Numbered from the stretch's first letter, positions 45,170-57,610 are shown. The stretch: 64,000 nucleotides of DNA from Styela clava (GCF_964204865.1 NC_135254.1:5709001-5773000), one strand, 5' to 3'. Program-made: numbers and translations. The notes: generated by a model from the sequence alone, not told the origin.

Positions 45170-46075
45170 CAGGGGTGGGCAACCCCTGGCACGCGTGCCA
45201 GATTTGGCACGCGAGCCCATTTATTTGGCATGCGAGAGAGGCCTCGGAAACGATATCACTCTTCTACAGATAAAAAGTTTCAAGACTGAATTATCTGATG
45301 AAACTAGGTGTTCGTTTCAATCGTTTATTCAATATCGTTTGTTAACAATCCGATATTTATTTAAACGTTTTGTCCTTTCATGACATATGGCTACAAAGAA
45401 ATATATTATGACGTAACAACTGAGTGGTGCGCAGCATTCATTTGGCTATATTCTTACGTATAGTTCGTCTGTGCCAACCTTTTTATTCGTCTTTGCTTGA
45501 TTTATGAGGTTGTGCATCATGTTGGTTAGAAATACTTGCTAACTTACAGTTATAAATTGATTTCGGAAAAAATACAAGCGATTAGGGAAGGGAATACAAG
45601 TGCAGAAAACTAACTATTGCGTGAGGATGCAATCCCGAAAATTTTTCGTGTTTAAAAAACTTTGTAATGGCATTACGCTCCACGTTTTCATATACATATA
45701 TTTGTGAAGCTCTGTTCTCAGTTATGCAATTTATTGAGTCTCGTAACAGGAGTAGCCGAAAGATGAAACCAGTAGTTCGCGTATTTCTTTGAAAGATACA
45801 AAATATAAATCCAGCGTGAAATCTCTATCAGCGGTAATGCAGCAGCAGAAGTCTCACTGATAGAAAATGATATAAAAGTAATCAAATCTGTTAATCAGAC
45901 ACATATTTACCTGAATAGTGAACCTGTCTGTACATGTTTCAAAGGTTTATTATTGTGTATTTTTTCTTTGGTAGTAGCAAAGCATTGTTTTTAATTTTGG
46001 TCGGCACGCGGAAGAATTTTGTCGTTAAATTTAGTCGATTATGGCACGCGAGCCGAAAAAGGTTGCTCACCCCTG
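45170..46075. mobile_element. hAT derivative, 906 bp
   Basis: The left end CAGGGGTGGGCAACC and right end GGTTGCTCACCCCTG are inverted with one mismatch. A perfect 8-bp duplication GTCTAGTC flanks it (45,162-45,169; 46,076-46,083). Near 45,700 a frame reads CEALFSVMQFIESRNRS, resembling the hAT C-terminal dimerisation region, so this is an internally deleted relic of an autonomous hAT rather than a pure MITE. Confidence 0.92.
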
Positions 46076-46083
46076 GTCTAGTC

Positions 46084-47250
46084 AGTGATAAGATTCAAAA
46101 TTTTTAGAACGGGCTCTCGTTTGTATCGAACTCACAAACAAGAAGTTTCTTGCATTTCAGAAAATGCACTTATGCCATTACTTAAGCTGCATTAACACCA
46201 CGACGCTTTAAATACATAACTTTCGAAAAAAATCGATAGCTTCAGATGCGGTTGCTAGCGTTACCGAAAACTATGCTTCAAACACCTCGATCGAGTACTC
46301 GAGCTAATTTTTTCCATTTTTAACAGTAATGGAACGCACGCAACGCCCATTCTGTTCAGGCCAAGGACCTCGGACATTCGTGGAACACGTTGGGAAAACT
46401 GGTGTATTCGTGACTTATAATTTATTATTGGATCAGACATCCGTTATCGAATTTAACATTTCCTATAGTAATATCAAAAATTAGTACTTGGTTGTAAAGG
46501 CGTTGAGACTGGCTCACCATGTCATCTGCTAATGTCGACATGGAATGCCAGTCAACAACATACTAGCGAAGATTGGCTGATGATAATGATGATTCGAGCA
46601 ATGTAAGCAAAGTTAACTATTTTACGATTTTTAAATATTACAAGTCAAGTTTATTTTTTCCAACAAGTGAAAAATATCACTCGAGCACAAATTATGAGAA
46701 AATTCTAATTACACTGGGAAAGGGAAGTCTCGAGGAACCAGAGCTGGTTACTAACACGCGTCCGTGGTCGTGAAAATTTTTACGTATCATTTTAGACATA
46801 ACATGATTCAAAGGGTTAAATTTCGGAGGAAAATGCCCACGCCTCGCAATACTAATTATTATCATTTATTTATGTGGTCATAATTCATCTTGAGTTATGA
46901 ATGCATATTATGACGTAATTTTATCTCTTCAAAACCGTTTGTTGCGTCACTATTTTCATAATGATTGAAATTCATAATATTATGACATTATAGCATGGCG
47001 TCGCGAATTCCCAAAATGTTTCCCCGAGCATAGATTTTCTTGTTTTTTTCAGTAATAATTACAAATCCCGATGTTTTTTCCTCTCGTATCTTCAGATCTT
47101 TGTATGTTGTTGAGCGAGAGATTTTTCGCGGACTAAAAAACTCCTTTGCGGATTTTGCTCGACGTCAAGAATTCCACATTTCAAATTTGCGAGTAGTCTG
47201 AAATATGATCGTTGGGCCTTAAGATTGAATAGCGGCGCTAGCGCTCGAAT
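46084..47250. other. Intergenic with one dispersed repeat
   Basis: 46,641-46,755 matches 35,660-35,795 (repeat). No coding exon recognised otherwise. Confidence 0.45.
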
Positions 47251-47631
47251 TGTCATGTGCAGTGCTCTTCAACCGGGTATACTGTATACCTAATTGTGTA
47301 CCAGACCATTCGTAGGATATACGACTGATAAAAGGTATACGAAGGGTATACAACTGATAAAGGGTATACGAAGGGTGTATATCCTAGATCAGGAATTGTA
47401 AGCTCTAATATAATAACTTTTAAAATATTCAATTAGAGACAACAATGCAAACGCGACGCATATGAAGTGTGAAAAGGGCATTCACGCAATGAACCGACTT
47501 GAGCACATTGTTACATCACAAATTATGTAGATAATTCAGGCACGTGTCTGGGTTTTGATGATTTCGGCTGCCGTGCACGTCGCTTGATCTGCTGAAAAAA
47601 AAATGAATTACACTATGTTTTACGGGAAGTC

Positions 47632-48960
47632 GTGTATTTTGTGAATACGATTAAGAATAGTTCAAAACAAACGAGACTTTTCTCGAAACTGTGTGAAGAA
47701 ACAGCCGCCACTTTCAAAGAACTTCTTCTACATTCAGAAGTACGGTGGCTGTCCCGAGGAAAAGTTCTTTTCCGTGTGTTTGAACTTCGCGAGCAATTAG
47801 GCGTATTACACTGATAGAGGAGACCAAAAAAGCACCAAGTTTCGCAATATATATTGGGTTGCAAAATTAGCGTACATGGCGTCGATTTTTGATCGTTTTA
47901 ATCAAGTGAACGTCAGTCTTCAAGGAGATGATATATTTCGATCAGCGATATCAATGCTCTGAAGAAGAAAATTCAACTCTGGAAAAGCAATGCTTCTTCA
48001 GGAAACTTCATTGACTTTCCTCTTTTAAATCAATATTTGAAAGAGTCCGGGTGGCAGTTAGGGCTGGGCATTTTCGAATACCTTGTGATTTCAGAATCGA
48101 ATAATTTTTTCGAATCGAATCGAATCTCGAATACTTGAAAATATAAAATTGTAAGCGACTTTATCATAGTAATTGGTCCTCTCAACAAATGAATTACTGA
48201 AGAGATAGAATAAATCACTCAGATAGATTACTGAGCGTTCACACAGAATAACAAACACGTTTTTTCAATAACTCACCACAGAAAATAGTCATATGTTAGA
48301 ATTTCGTTGAAAAAATATGACTTCAATGAAAAAAAAATTGGGGAATTCACCTCGACCATTAGCGGAAAGATAAAAACAAGATGGCGGCGATTCGAAATTC
48401 CAGTCTGAACCGATTCGAATAATTTACTATTCGATTCGAATATTCGATTCGAAATGCCCAGCCCTAGTGGCAGTTTGAGGTCGTTTCAACGATAAATACC
48501 ATGTCTACCCTAATTGTTGGTCATTTGAACTTATGGGGTGATAAATAATGCTTTGTACTTTCCTGAAGATAAAAACACTTGGATAGACGTCAGGAAGAAA
48601 ACTCGTGGATAATGCAGCCATTTACCAGTGAACCAACAGAAGACGAAGAATTGTTGGAACTTCGGGAGTATTTAAATCAAAGTATTTCATTCCGCCAATT
48701 GGATTACTCGGGAGTTTTGGGTTTCTCTTTTTGAATTTCCCCGAGTACAAAAATCTGACAGAAAAGGCCGTTGCTCTCCTGGTACAGATGGCTACTTTTT
48801 GTGTGAAGAAGGGGTTATCAGTCTTGTTGAAATCAAGTCGGAAAAGCAAAACTCAATACTTGATATTGATTCACTAATGCGGGGAGCAATTGAAAAGGAA
48901 CTAAAACCCTGTTATGGACGAATTGCCAAAACTATACAAGAACAAAGAAGCCACTGAAAC
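47632..48960 (+). pseudogene. hAT transposase remnant (ZBED/SCAND3-like)
   Basis: The open stretch VNTIKNSSKQTRLFSKLCEE, then HSEVRWLSRGKVLFRVFELR, is the conserved middle of the ZBED5/SCAND3-type hAT transposases. Pieces in other frames continue (KKAPSFAIYIGLQN; FKSIFERVR-type; after the nested MITE, ESGWQFEVVSTI; PFTSEPTEDEELLELREYLN). The N-terminal half, including the BED finger, is missing. Stops and frame changes are numerous. Confidence 0.85.
48059..48466. mobile_element. MITE, 408 bp, nested in the hAT relic
   Basis: Ends TAGGGCTGGGCATTTCGAA-like (left TAGGGCTGGGCATTTTCGAA) and, inverted from the right, TAGGGCTGGGCATTTCGAAT. A perfect 8-bp duplication GTGGCAGT flanks it (48,051-48,058; 48,467-48,474). 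Arms rich in ATTCGA. hAT-type. Confidence 0.94.
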
Positions 48961-49576
48961 TAAATTAACATTGTCTTTACATTTTTTACACATTTGGGTG
49001 TTAAATTTATTGCATCTGTGAGTAAAAACTAAAAGAAGCATTTTTAATTACTCGCCCCGCCACCTAGATTTTAGTTCTTTTCAATATGTGCCTAACATTT
49101 AATGTTCATTTTAGCTTGAAATAAAAATTGGTATTTGTAAGGTATACGAAGTTCTCGAAAAATTGTAAAAGGCATACCACGGTAGAAAAGGTTGAAGAAC
49201 ACTGGTCATGTGATTTAGGGACAGAGCTACTGTGTCTACTTCCGCTTTAAGGCGATGGTTTCCGCCCTTTTTGATATACTACAATACAGTATATAAAAAA
49301 TACAGTCTGATATCAGAAGTGAAGTGCTCTAATTTTTCATATAGGCCTATACTGTCCCAAATGTAATAAATGTTATAATCTAAATTAGAAACTTTCTTTT
49401 AGCAAGGAGATACATAGAAAAATTCAAAAAACAATCTCGTTGAACAAAAGTTTGTGTTCTGCTGGCAAGGTATTCTTGTTGTCTGTTTAAAAAATCAAGT
49501 TCAAATCTTTCATTTTTCAATTTTATTGGTGACAGCTGTACAGAATAACAGTTTGTAGAGTTTAAACTAGTTTTTT

Positions 49577-50618
49577 GTGGTTTTGGTAAATGAAAAATGG
49601 ATCTACAATCAAAAAAGCTTGTCCGAGCGACTCAGTCAGATTGCCTTATGTCATAATTTGATAGGTTCAAACATAATGGGTTTCTTTGTGATTTTGAGGT
49701 TGGTGGAAAATCTTTTCGAGTGCATCGTACTGTCTTGGCCGCCTCTTCAGAATACTTTGAAGCCATGTTTTCAAGCAACATGAAGGAAGTTCATTATGGC
49801 CACGTTAATATGAAGGATGTCGATCAGGATCAGACAATCGTCTCGATATAAAACAAGAAGCCGAACAGTTCGTGATAACTAATTTCAAATCTGTTATTTC
49901 TTCTGAGATGTTTCCATTCGTCACCAAATCAGATCTCTTGCGTTACATGAGAAACGAGACTTACCAAACATCATGGGAAGCTGTTGTAACATGGGCAAGA
50001 AGTAAAGACAACGTAGATGTTTTCGAGGTTGTCCATACTGACAAATTTCCATTTAAATTTCTTCTGCAAACTGTCCTTGAAGAACCCATTGTAAAAAAGA
50101 ATAAAACGACTAAAAATTCAGTGATTACCGCCTTATTCTCTGAGGTAAAAAAGATGGAGACAGGTCTCGAAATTGACAACTGCTTTACTTTGAAGAACCT
50201 GGCTGAAACACATCAAGTTAATGATCCGAGTGCAGTACGAAATGTGATAACTCAATTTTTGGGGGCAAATTTCGAACGTGTTATAAAGAAAAAAGAACTT
50301 CTTGACATAAGCAAGGATGACATAATGGCACTTTTCAAATCTTCAAGCACAAAATATTCTTCCGATGCTGTCAAATGGGAGGCGATGCTAAAATGGGTGA
50401 AACACGGTGTCGGAAGTAGAAGAAAAATATTCCCAGACTTGTTTAGTTTTCTCAAACTTGAAGATTTATCTCTTGAGTTTCTAAAGGAGACAGTCCGAGT
50501 TGAACCCTTGGTTAAGAAAGCAGAGAAATGCATCGACATGCTCATGGAAGAAATTTTCTCTCGCGCTTCTGCAAAAGTTATTCAACAAAGAAAAACAAAC
50601 AAAGATATTTATTTATAA
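49577..50618 (+). pseudogene. BTB-BACK-BACK protein gene, broken, intronless
   Basis: N-terminal piece NEKWIYNQKSLSERLSQIAL, then after a frame change near 49,677 the BTB half CDFEVGGKSFRVHRTVLAAS and SSEYFEAMFSSNMKEVHYGH. The second half of the BTB is missing and the frame shifts again at about 49,835. A BACK domain follows (IKQEAEQFVITNFKSV, SWEAVVTWARSKDN), then a 248-residue open frame to 50,618 holding a second BACK-like unit (AVKWEAMLKWVKHGVGSRRK). No kelch repeats follow. Relatives are cullin-3 substrate adaptors. Absence of introns suggests a retrocopy or a single-exon KLHL-like family member. Confidence 0.8.
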
Positions 50619-50655
50619 AAAATATTTGCCCTGGCCATACGAGTGCATCTTGAAC

Positions 50656-50826
50656 CAGTGGTTCCCAACCTTCCCACCCCAGCTGACTGATAACGTCAAA
50701 TAAATTGACCTCACAAAACAAAATGGGCAGAGGTCAATTTGCTTTGCAGAAAAAAGAAAAAAAGGGCATTTCCAGAACCAGTGGTTCCCAACGTCGATCG
50801 ATGGGACCAGCGGTTGGGAACCGCTG
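50656..50826. mobile_element. hAT MITE, 171 bp
   Basis: CAGTGGTTCCCAACC at left and GGTTGGGAACCGCTG at right. Flanks TCTTGAAC and TTTAAAAC match 5 of 8. An internal CCAGTGGTTCCCAACG suggests a composite. Confidence 0.65.
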
Positions 50827-51660
50827 TTTAAAACAGTGGTCATCAAGCACTTTTGCTTTTGTTAATTCATATCTATGCTGGAGTGTTTAAAATAAACTCT
50901 GAATGGGAGCTAAGAATTTTTTGTTTGAGAATTGAGATTGCTATAAGTACTCTTATCCGGTCCGCGACACTTCACTGTATTATAGTAACAAAACAGCTGT
51001 TTTGAAGAATATATATTCCTTATCACATTAACCGCTATGCAATCACACCATCCCTTCCTCAGTAAAACTGTAAATTATCATTTTCTCGTAGTTTGTGCCT
51101 GCGATATATTTTTTACTGGTTGAAAAAAATAAACTTGACTTGACTTCCCAGTTGCTATTTCAAGTACATTTGAATTGTGCGAATATTTGCCAACATATAG
51201 ACTTATTCAATGTTTCAGTATGAATACTTAATACCCTATTTTTCGTTTTGCTAAGATTAATAAGCATATCCGGTTCCCCTACACTTCAATTTTGGTGGGT
51301 TTTTCATTCTCATTTACTATTTGAATATGATTTAAGATTTGATGTGTTATACTAATATTGCTCTTCAACCAATCTTAGCATTAATTAGAATGAGTGCTAA
51401 GTATCAATTTATAATCATTATGTGCCGAAATTAGTAAGTAATGTTCTTTCCGTCTGATAAGTTAAAATTGAAAAGTTTCTCTCCTTGTCAGTTAGGCACC
51501 AATGCTCGCTTATAAGTTTATTTGGTTAGAACCAGGTCATGTTTGTTTCGGTAGAATCATACTCACAAAATTACCAGTTCTTCCTACAAGGCCGTAATAT
51601 AGTAGTACAGAACTTGTAGTTTCTTTCATTTTGCTGAGGTAAATAAATATGTTACTCTTG

Positions 51661-53981
51661 GTAACAGGAAATTCAAGTTCTATGTTCGGTTCCTTGGATA
51701 ATCAACAGAGTCCTCAGAGTCCCCCTCCAGAAGGATTGGAATGTTTTGGTAAGTTTATTTCTCACCCTCCAGTTATTTTATCAAAAAATTTTGTGTTTGG
51801 ACCAATAAGGAGGTAACTAATTTTGTTCGCCTATTTTACATAGAGTTGTGTAAAGGGACTGAAACCTATGGGCAGGGGGACTATTCACTTGGCTTACACA
51901 GACAGTCCTCGAACTCGTAAAAGAACTAAAATAAGGAAAATTGGGATAATATTATGGCTTAACCCTAACCTGGTACATAGGGTATGAGAATACCAAAAGT
52001 TTAGGGATGAAGAAATACGCTTTCTTATCATGGAAATAAATTTTGTACATGTTGGTGTTTGTTGTTTTAATTAGCAGAGCTTAATTTAGTTTTTCTTATA
52101 CTCAATATATTGAACTAGATGTTTCTTTGCTTTCTTGAATTTATTCAAGGTGAGAGACAACAATGGGGAGGAGGGGGAATTCCACTACGATCTCTATTAT
52201 CAACATGGGTGAATGTGCCGCCATCTAGTGGTACAATGACAAAAAAAACACGAAGGAGATGAAATTGCTATCACCCACACATTTCCTACTAGTGTTCTTA
52301 ATATGAGTTTCATGACTTCATAATGAGCATTAAGTCAATGCGCCACTTTCAAAATTTACAAGGGTGATGACTAGGTTTAGTACATGTCTGGGTTTAGCTT
52401 GGACAGTCCCGCCCTGTAAACCTAACTGTACCGGTCATGCAGTGTTGCAGTCAAAAATATTTATTATTTAATATTCATACAAAATTGTTTTTTTCAACGG
52501 ATACAGCTCATTTATCAATGATTTGTGACTGACTTCACTAGTTCAGTGAGAGAGAGAGGATTACCTGTAAGTTATATTGTTTTGTCATGATTATTATATG
52601 AATAATCTATACATCTAACAGTAACTTTACTGCCGTTAAAATAATTAAAATGCTGAAAAGAAATTGCACTTTTTCCAATGATTTTGATAGTACTAATTAG
52701 AATGGAATATTGGATTTGTTCGATCAGCGCTGTCCTGGTTTTTTGTTTTATGTAAATGGTTATGACCAATGGTGTCAGGCATGTGGATGGAAAGTTGATT
52801 TTGAATTGAACTTGTGTTATTGCAATTTGATTTGGTTAGCTGGGATAACTTATGTCTAGCTGTATAAGCAGAGCTACCATAACGTCCTTATTTTGAAGGA
52901 TTTGTCTTTATTTATAGTAATTTTGCCCTTATTTATAAGAAACGTTCTTATTCTAACATGTGTCCTTATTTTTGTCCCCATTTTATGGGTAGATGTTTTA
53001 ATACCAGGCACTTACGTAATAACCATTCATTACGTAATAACAGCAAATTGATTGACACAATGACAAAACAATAGCTTATCGGCCAAAATCAGTTTGTGTA
53101 ACTTAAATGAAAATACAACTTAAAAGTGAGATGGAACAGATTGTATCTAAGAATAAAGAACTGCTGGAGCAAATCCCTTCTCGTATAAAATTTGATTAGA
53201 CACGGTCGCACCGGCATGAATACATTTTGTGTATTACATTTCGTTATTCTATCATTATGTTCCCCGATGTCCTTATTTTTGGCTGCATATCGATAGCATC
53301 CCTGTGTATAAGATATTCGGGGATTGATAAAACGTTGGTGACTGGTCATATTTTTTGCTCTGGAGTGAATTTGTATGAAATTTTCTAAAGAGGAGTGATA
53401 TTTAATTGTCTACTTTTATAGAATAATTTGACACATATATGTTGCAAATGATAATTTTGTGTATTTGGTATTCAGGGATTTTTATTACATGCTTGTCAAT
53501 TCACTGAATATTTGCCGAATAATGAGGTTGGAGAAGAACTGGGACCAGATTTAAACGATACGAGGACTTTCGGGCCATTTCATTTGGAAGGACCCTCTTC
53601 AACAATGATGTCATAAAGCTTCAATTAAATAATTATGACACCTTTATAAGCCTGAAATGTTATGTTGCATACATTATGGCATCATGAACAAATAATAAAA
53701 TTATGTAAAATAATTTTTTTTAGTAACAGGCATTAAATGTATGCCCATAACCCAAACAGATTGGGCAAACATATATTTTTCAAATCAAAGCATGATGTTT
53801 GCCTTCACAAAATACATCGAAATATTTCTCTCATATATGTTTTCTTGCGAGTTGTTGTCTGGCACTAAATTCAGTTCAATATTCCCTTTTTTCTTATTTT
53901 AACATTAATAATTTCAGAGATCAATATCAAAGCCTTCTTGGAGCATTGAACAACATGGGAATCAATCAAACATGGAATTGA
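51661..53981 (+). CDS. Possible small spliced gene, exons only tentative
   Basis: The segment ending at a good donor (51,748 then GTAAGT) reads MFGSLDNQQSPQSPPPEGLE then CFG from an ATG at 51,682, after a TAACAG acceptor. A second piece after TTCAG (53,476-53,614) is open as GFLLHACQFTEYLPNNEVGE ... to a TAA, but its phase does not follow from the first. A third, after TTTCAG (53,918-53,981), reads DQYQSLLGALNNMGINQTWN and stops. Composition looks coding, but I recognise no family and cannot join the exons consistently. Confidence 0.25.
51752..53470. other. Intronic or intergenic, no feature recognised
   Basis: Contains a CCTAACCTGGTACATA half of the palindromic family at about 51,958-51,996 and otherwise AT-rich sequence. 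Confidence 0.4.
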
Positions 53982-54732
53982 CTTTTCAGTCTTCAAATAA
54001 CTTCAATATGAAATAGTTTCTTGAATATTCAAAGAGATTTTTCAAATACAATCCATATCAGGGCTGGGCAAATTTACGGTCATCGGGCCGGATAAGGCCC
54101 ATCGAAGTGTTTCATCCATTCCACTTCTGTCAGCTGAAATTCCAACTACGGTTTTTATGGATAAAAATTTCCATTGAAAATAACGTCATAATGACCCCAA
54201 TTGTTACATTGTGCTCCCTGTTATTATATAAACATTAGCCTAGCTGTTGGAATAGCTCTTTAAAATTGTTTTTTTATGTTTCGTTTTCCTATTAGGTGTT
54301 GACACTCTGGTCCATTAACAAAGTCAAGTATTGCTTTTGATCCACTCAGTAAAGTAATTGCCCACCCAGCTTTATTACCCTAGGGAACCCCACGTAACAC
54401 CCCTGTTACATGATCTTTAGAAACCTGTAGAAATGAAATGTTTCACAGCGCACCCCGACGTTATAGATCATAGAACCCCTAAGGCCCAATGTTACTCAAC
54501 AGTACAGCTTTCGTGCACCGATCGGCCGGTTAGGTGGCGCTCCAGAGTATTGTTTATCATGGTGTGTGGGATTTTTGACAAGATCCTGGAAGACCTAGAA
54601 ACATCGGATCATATATGAAGAACGACGATCGGTGTCAAATAAATGGTGAGTTGGGGTCTTAGTTGACGTGATATAGATTACTATGTTGTATGAATTGAGA
54701 ATCTAGAGTGAATACTGACCCGACATACTAAG

Positions 54733-54804
54733 GTATCACCGGTGTCACATCGGGATTAGTCATACAAATGGAGAAATTCAATTTGCATGTGACACCGGTG
54801 ATAC
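54733..54804. repeat. Perfect 18-bp inverted repeat, 72-bp hairpin
   Basis: GTATCACCGGTGTCACAT at 54,733-54,750 and its exact inverse at 54,787-54,804, separated by 36 bp, upstream of the piggyBac ORF. Subterminal hairpins in piggyBac elements can be transposase-binding sites; that role here is inference. Confidence 0.85.
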
Positions 54805-54898
54805 AATAGTTGCAAGCATTCACATTATAGCCTTGAACTTCCTTTTTTCTTGCTTGGTCAGGCCACTAACCATATGTATTCATTTTTTTTTCTAGAAC

Positions 54899-56970
54899 AT
54901 GGCATCGATTGGGCCAAGCAGCTTGCGGAGAACTGGAATCACAAGAGTGTACAATGCTGATGATATTCTTGTCATTTTGAACTGTGATGATAATAATGGT
55001 GGATGCACTAGTAGTGGGTCAGATAGTGAATACGATATCAGAAAAGACGAAAACAACGGCTCCCAGGTTCATAATATTTTCAAATAATGGTTACATAGTT
55101 TCTTTTTTTGAAGAAGCATTACACAACTGCTTACGATCAATTATCGCTCACAGACACAAAAAATATCTTCTGACAAATATCTTGATCACTCATTGATCGA
55201 AACAATAAATAATGTTGTTCTTTGTTTTTATTTCGACATATTTCATTTTACAGATTGAGTCCGAAAGTTCTGACGACGACGTTCTATTGGCGAATCTACG
55301 AGTGCAAAATCAAAAACAAAGCCAAATAGAAAATGCAACCGACCGCAATGAGTTTCGGTGGAAAAAGAAGCACAACGATAGACCTGATGCAACATTCCTC
55401 GGTCCACAATTAAATCCTCCAGCTGACATGATTGTAGATACGCCATTGCGTTATTTCCGACGTTTTGTTACAGAGGAAATGCTGCAACTTCTGACAGAAC
55501 AAACAAACCTCTACAGTGTTCAAAAAAATGGTGTTTCGGTCAAAACGAACAAAAAGGAAATTGAGCAGATATTAGGAATGTATTTGCACATGTGTATAGT
55601 GCAGATGCCCAGTGTTCGGATGTATTGGGAAACTTCAACATTTTATGAGCCAGTGAGTGGAGTTATGTCTCGCAACCGCTTTCAAACATTGCTGAGAACT
55701 CTACATTTTGTAGACAATTTGACTGTGTCTGACAACGAAAAACTTTCTGACAAGCTATGGAAGATTCGTCCGTGGCTAACAATGTTCAGAGATGCATGCT
55801 TACAGGTTACAGCCGAGGAATACAACTCTGTTGACGAGATGATGTGCCAGTATAAAGGCACGACAAGTTCCATACGTCAGTACCTGAAGAGTAAGCCTCA
55901 TCCGTGGGGTTTTAAAATCTGGGGAAGAGCGGTTATAAGTGGAATTCTTTTCGACTTTGATGTCTACCAGGGTGGTACCGGTGAACGCACAGAGTTAGGA
56001 CAAGGTGCGGACAATGTTCTCAACTGACATCAACATTGCCATACCATGCAAACTACAAGATATTCGCTGATAACCTTTTTAGCATCTTTCCACTCATCCA
56101 AAAATTATCAGAGAGGGGAATGCAATATGTTGGAACCGTGAGAAAAAATCGCCTACCCAACTGTAGCCTGGACGATGAAAAAACATTAAAGAAGAAAGGC
56201 AGGGGGAAGATGACTTCAGAGTTCAAAACAATAACATAATAGCCGTAAGATGGTATGACAACAGGGCAGTGTCACTACTATCTTCGTACGTAGGAGTGGA
56301 GCCAATTGATCAAATCAGACGATGGGACAAACGAACGAAACAGCATGTGCACATAGCCATGCCTGCTATCGTTCAAGAATACAATAAGTTTATGGGAGGT
56401 ATTGATAAATTGGATTCATTTCTTGCAAAGTACAGGTTCCGAATGAAATCAAAAAGATGGTATCTTTATCTTATTTGGCATTTTATAATGGTTGCTATTG
56501 TGAATGCCTGGCTCTGGTACCGCCGTGATTGTGCTCTGCTCCATCTTACAACGCGAATTATTATGAAACGGAGACATTTTCAAGCAGCAGTCGCAAGTGC
56601 TTTGATCCATGTCAATACTGACACCCGTCGCGGGAGACCATCGTCTGAAGTTGAAGAAATTCGCAGCCCCTCAAGAAAAATTTCCATGGCCCCATGTGAA
56701 GATATTCGCCGAGACAAATACGCACACTGGCCAACGAAAATTGAGAAAAGGGGAAGATGCAAATTGTGTGAACGCAATCAAACAAATACCAGTTGTTTAA
56801 AGTGTAAAGTGAGACTTTGTTTTGTCGAGGGCCGCAATTGTTTTATGACTTCCACGCCTGAGGAACTTCAACTTGTTTTGACTAGATTTTTCACATTTGT
56901 ATACAGTGTAAATCCCATTGTAACACATATGTCACATTTGAAAAGGGGGTTGAATGAGGTCAAAGGTTAA
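54899..56970 (+). pseudogene. piggyBac transposase, two exons, two frameshifts
   Basis: Exon 1 is 54,899-55,066 (MASIGPSSLRRTG..., donor CAG/GTTCAT). Exon 2 starts at 55,254 after TTTTACAG, in phase. The DDE_Tnp_1_7 domain has all three catalytic aspartates: SVDEMMCQYKG, FADNLFSIF and MGGIDKLDSF. The C-terminal zinc ribbon is CKLCERN...CLKCKVRLC...CF. One-base losses near 56,020 (before LTSTLPYHANY) and near 56,230 (before IAVRWYDNRAV) break the frame. The enzyme would excise and insert at TTAA sites. The C-terminal tail ends at 56,970. Confidence 0.88.
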
Positions 56971-57149
56971 AATGGTATAAATATTTGTTCAACATGATTA
57001 AAATGGACTAAGAATCCCAAATATCAGATTTTTCCTTCAACTATTTCATTATCTGGGTTCCCCGGGGTTAATTACTCTATTCGAATCTGCCAAAATCAGA
57101 CAGGGTTTTCAAAAAACAGAAACAAGGACATTTGGAGCACAATCTAGAG

Positions 57150-57439
57150 CAGACATGGGCCAAATTCGGCCGGCTAGGTAATTAAATCTGGCCCGCCTGA
57201 TGATGCCACAACCAAACTGAAACCAAATTTTGATGTTTTAGTTAAAAATAGCTTAAGGAATTTGTTGATATTGTGGTTAAATTTAGTTTTGGCACAAGGT
57301 TTATTGTTTTCCACTGTTGCTTTTGAAACACTGTAAATATTGTTCATAAAATGCAACTCTTTAAATCATACTTACATGACCCGCTAGTCTAGGTGAGCAA
57401 AATTTTTGGTTCCTGATCCAAAAACCGTGCCCACCCCTG
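57150..57439. mobile_element. hAT MITE, 290 bp
   Basis: Left CAGACATGGGCCAAATTCGG, right GTGCCCACCCCTG. Flanks ATCTAGAG and ATCTAGCG agree in 7 of 8. Second copy at 33,893-34,201. Confidence 0.88.
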
Positions 57440-57610
57440 ATCTAGCGGGTACATGAGTTTTGTGCAAAGTGTCCTGGATTACTGAAACTTTTCGGTACAA
57501 TCATACATAAAAGGAGTTCAAATTTTTAGTCATCCTGTACGATTCCAAATACATTTTGAAATATTATTCTGAAACTTGGGCCGAATCAATATCGACAATA
57601 TTCAATTTTG

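Larger units (their letters stand above)
47260..49204. mobile_element. hAT transposon relic, 1,945 bp
   Basis: The left end CAGTGCTCTTCAACC and right end GGTTGAAGAACACTG are inverted with one mismatch. A perfect 8-bp duplication GTCATGTG flanks it (47,252-47,259; 49,205-49,212). GGTATACGAAGG repeats lie at the left end and GGTATACGAAG at the right. It contains a decayed transposase and a nested MITE. Confidence 0.92.
54378..57067 (+). mobile_element. piggyBac-like transposon, 2,690 bp
   Basis: The left end CCCTAGGGAACCCCACG and, inverted from the right, CCCCGGGGAACCCAGAT agree in 11 of the first 13 bases. The right flank is TTAA (57,068-57,071). The left flank is ATTA, a likely mutated TTAA. 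It encloses a two-exon piggyBac transposase and an 18-bp perfect inverted repeat near its 5' region. Confidence 0.65.

Noticed and set aside
54061-54380. MITE starting CAGGGCTGGGCAAATTTACG
   Set aside because: The start resembles a hAT terminus, but no convincing inverted right end or duplication was found before the piggyBac boundary.
54433-54618. 61-aa ORF in the piggyBac 5' region
   Set aside because: No domain, not in phase with the transposase, and it lies in the element's subterminal sequence.
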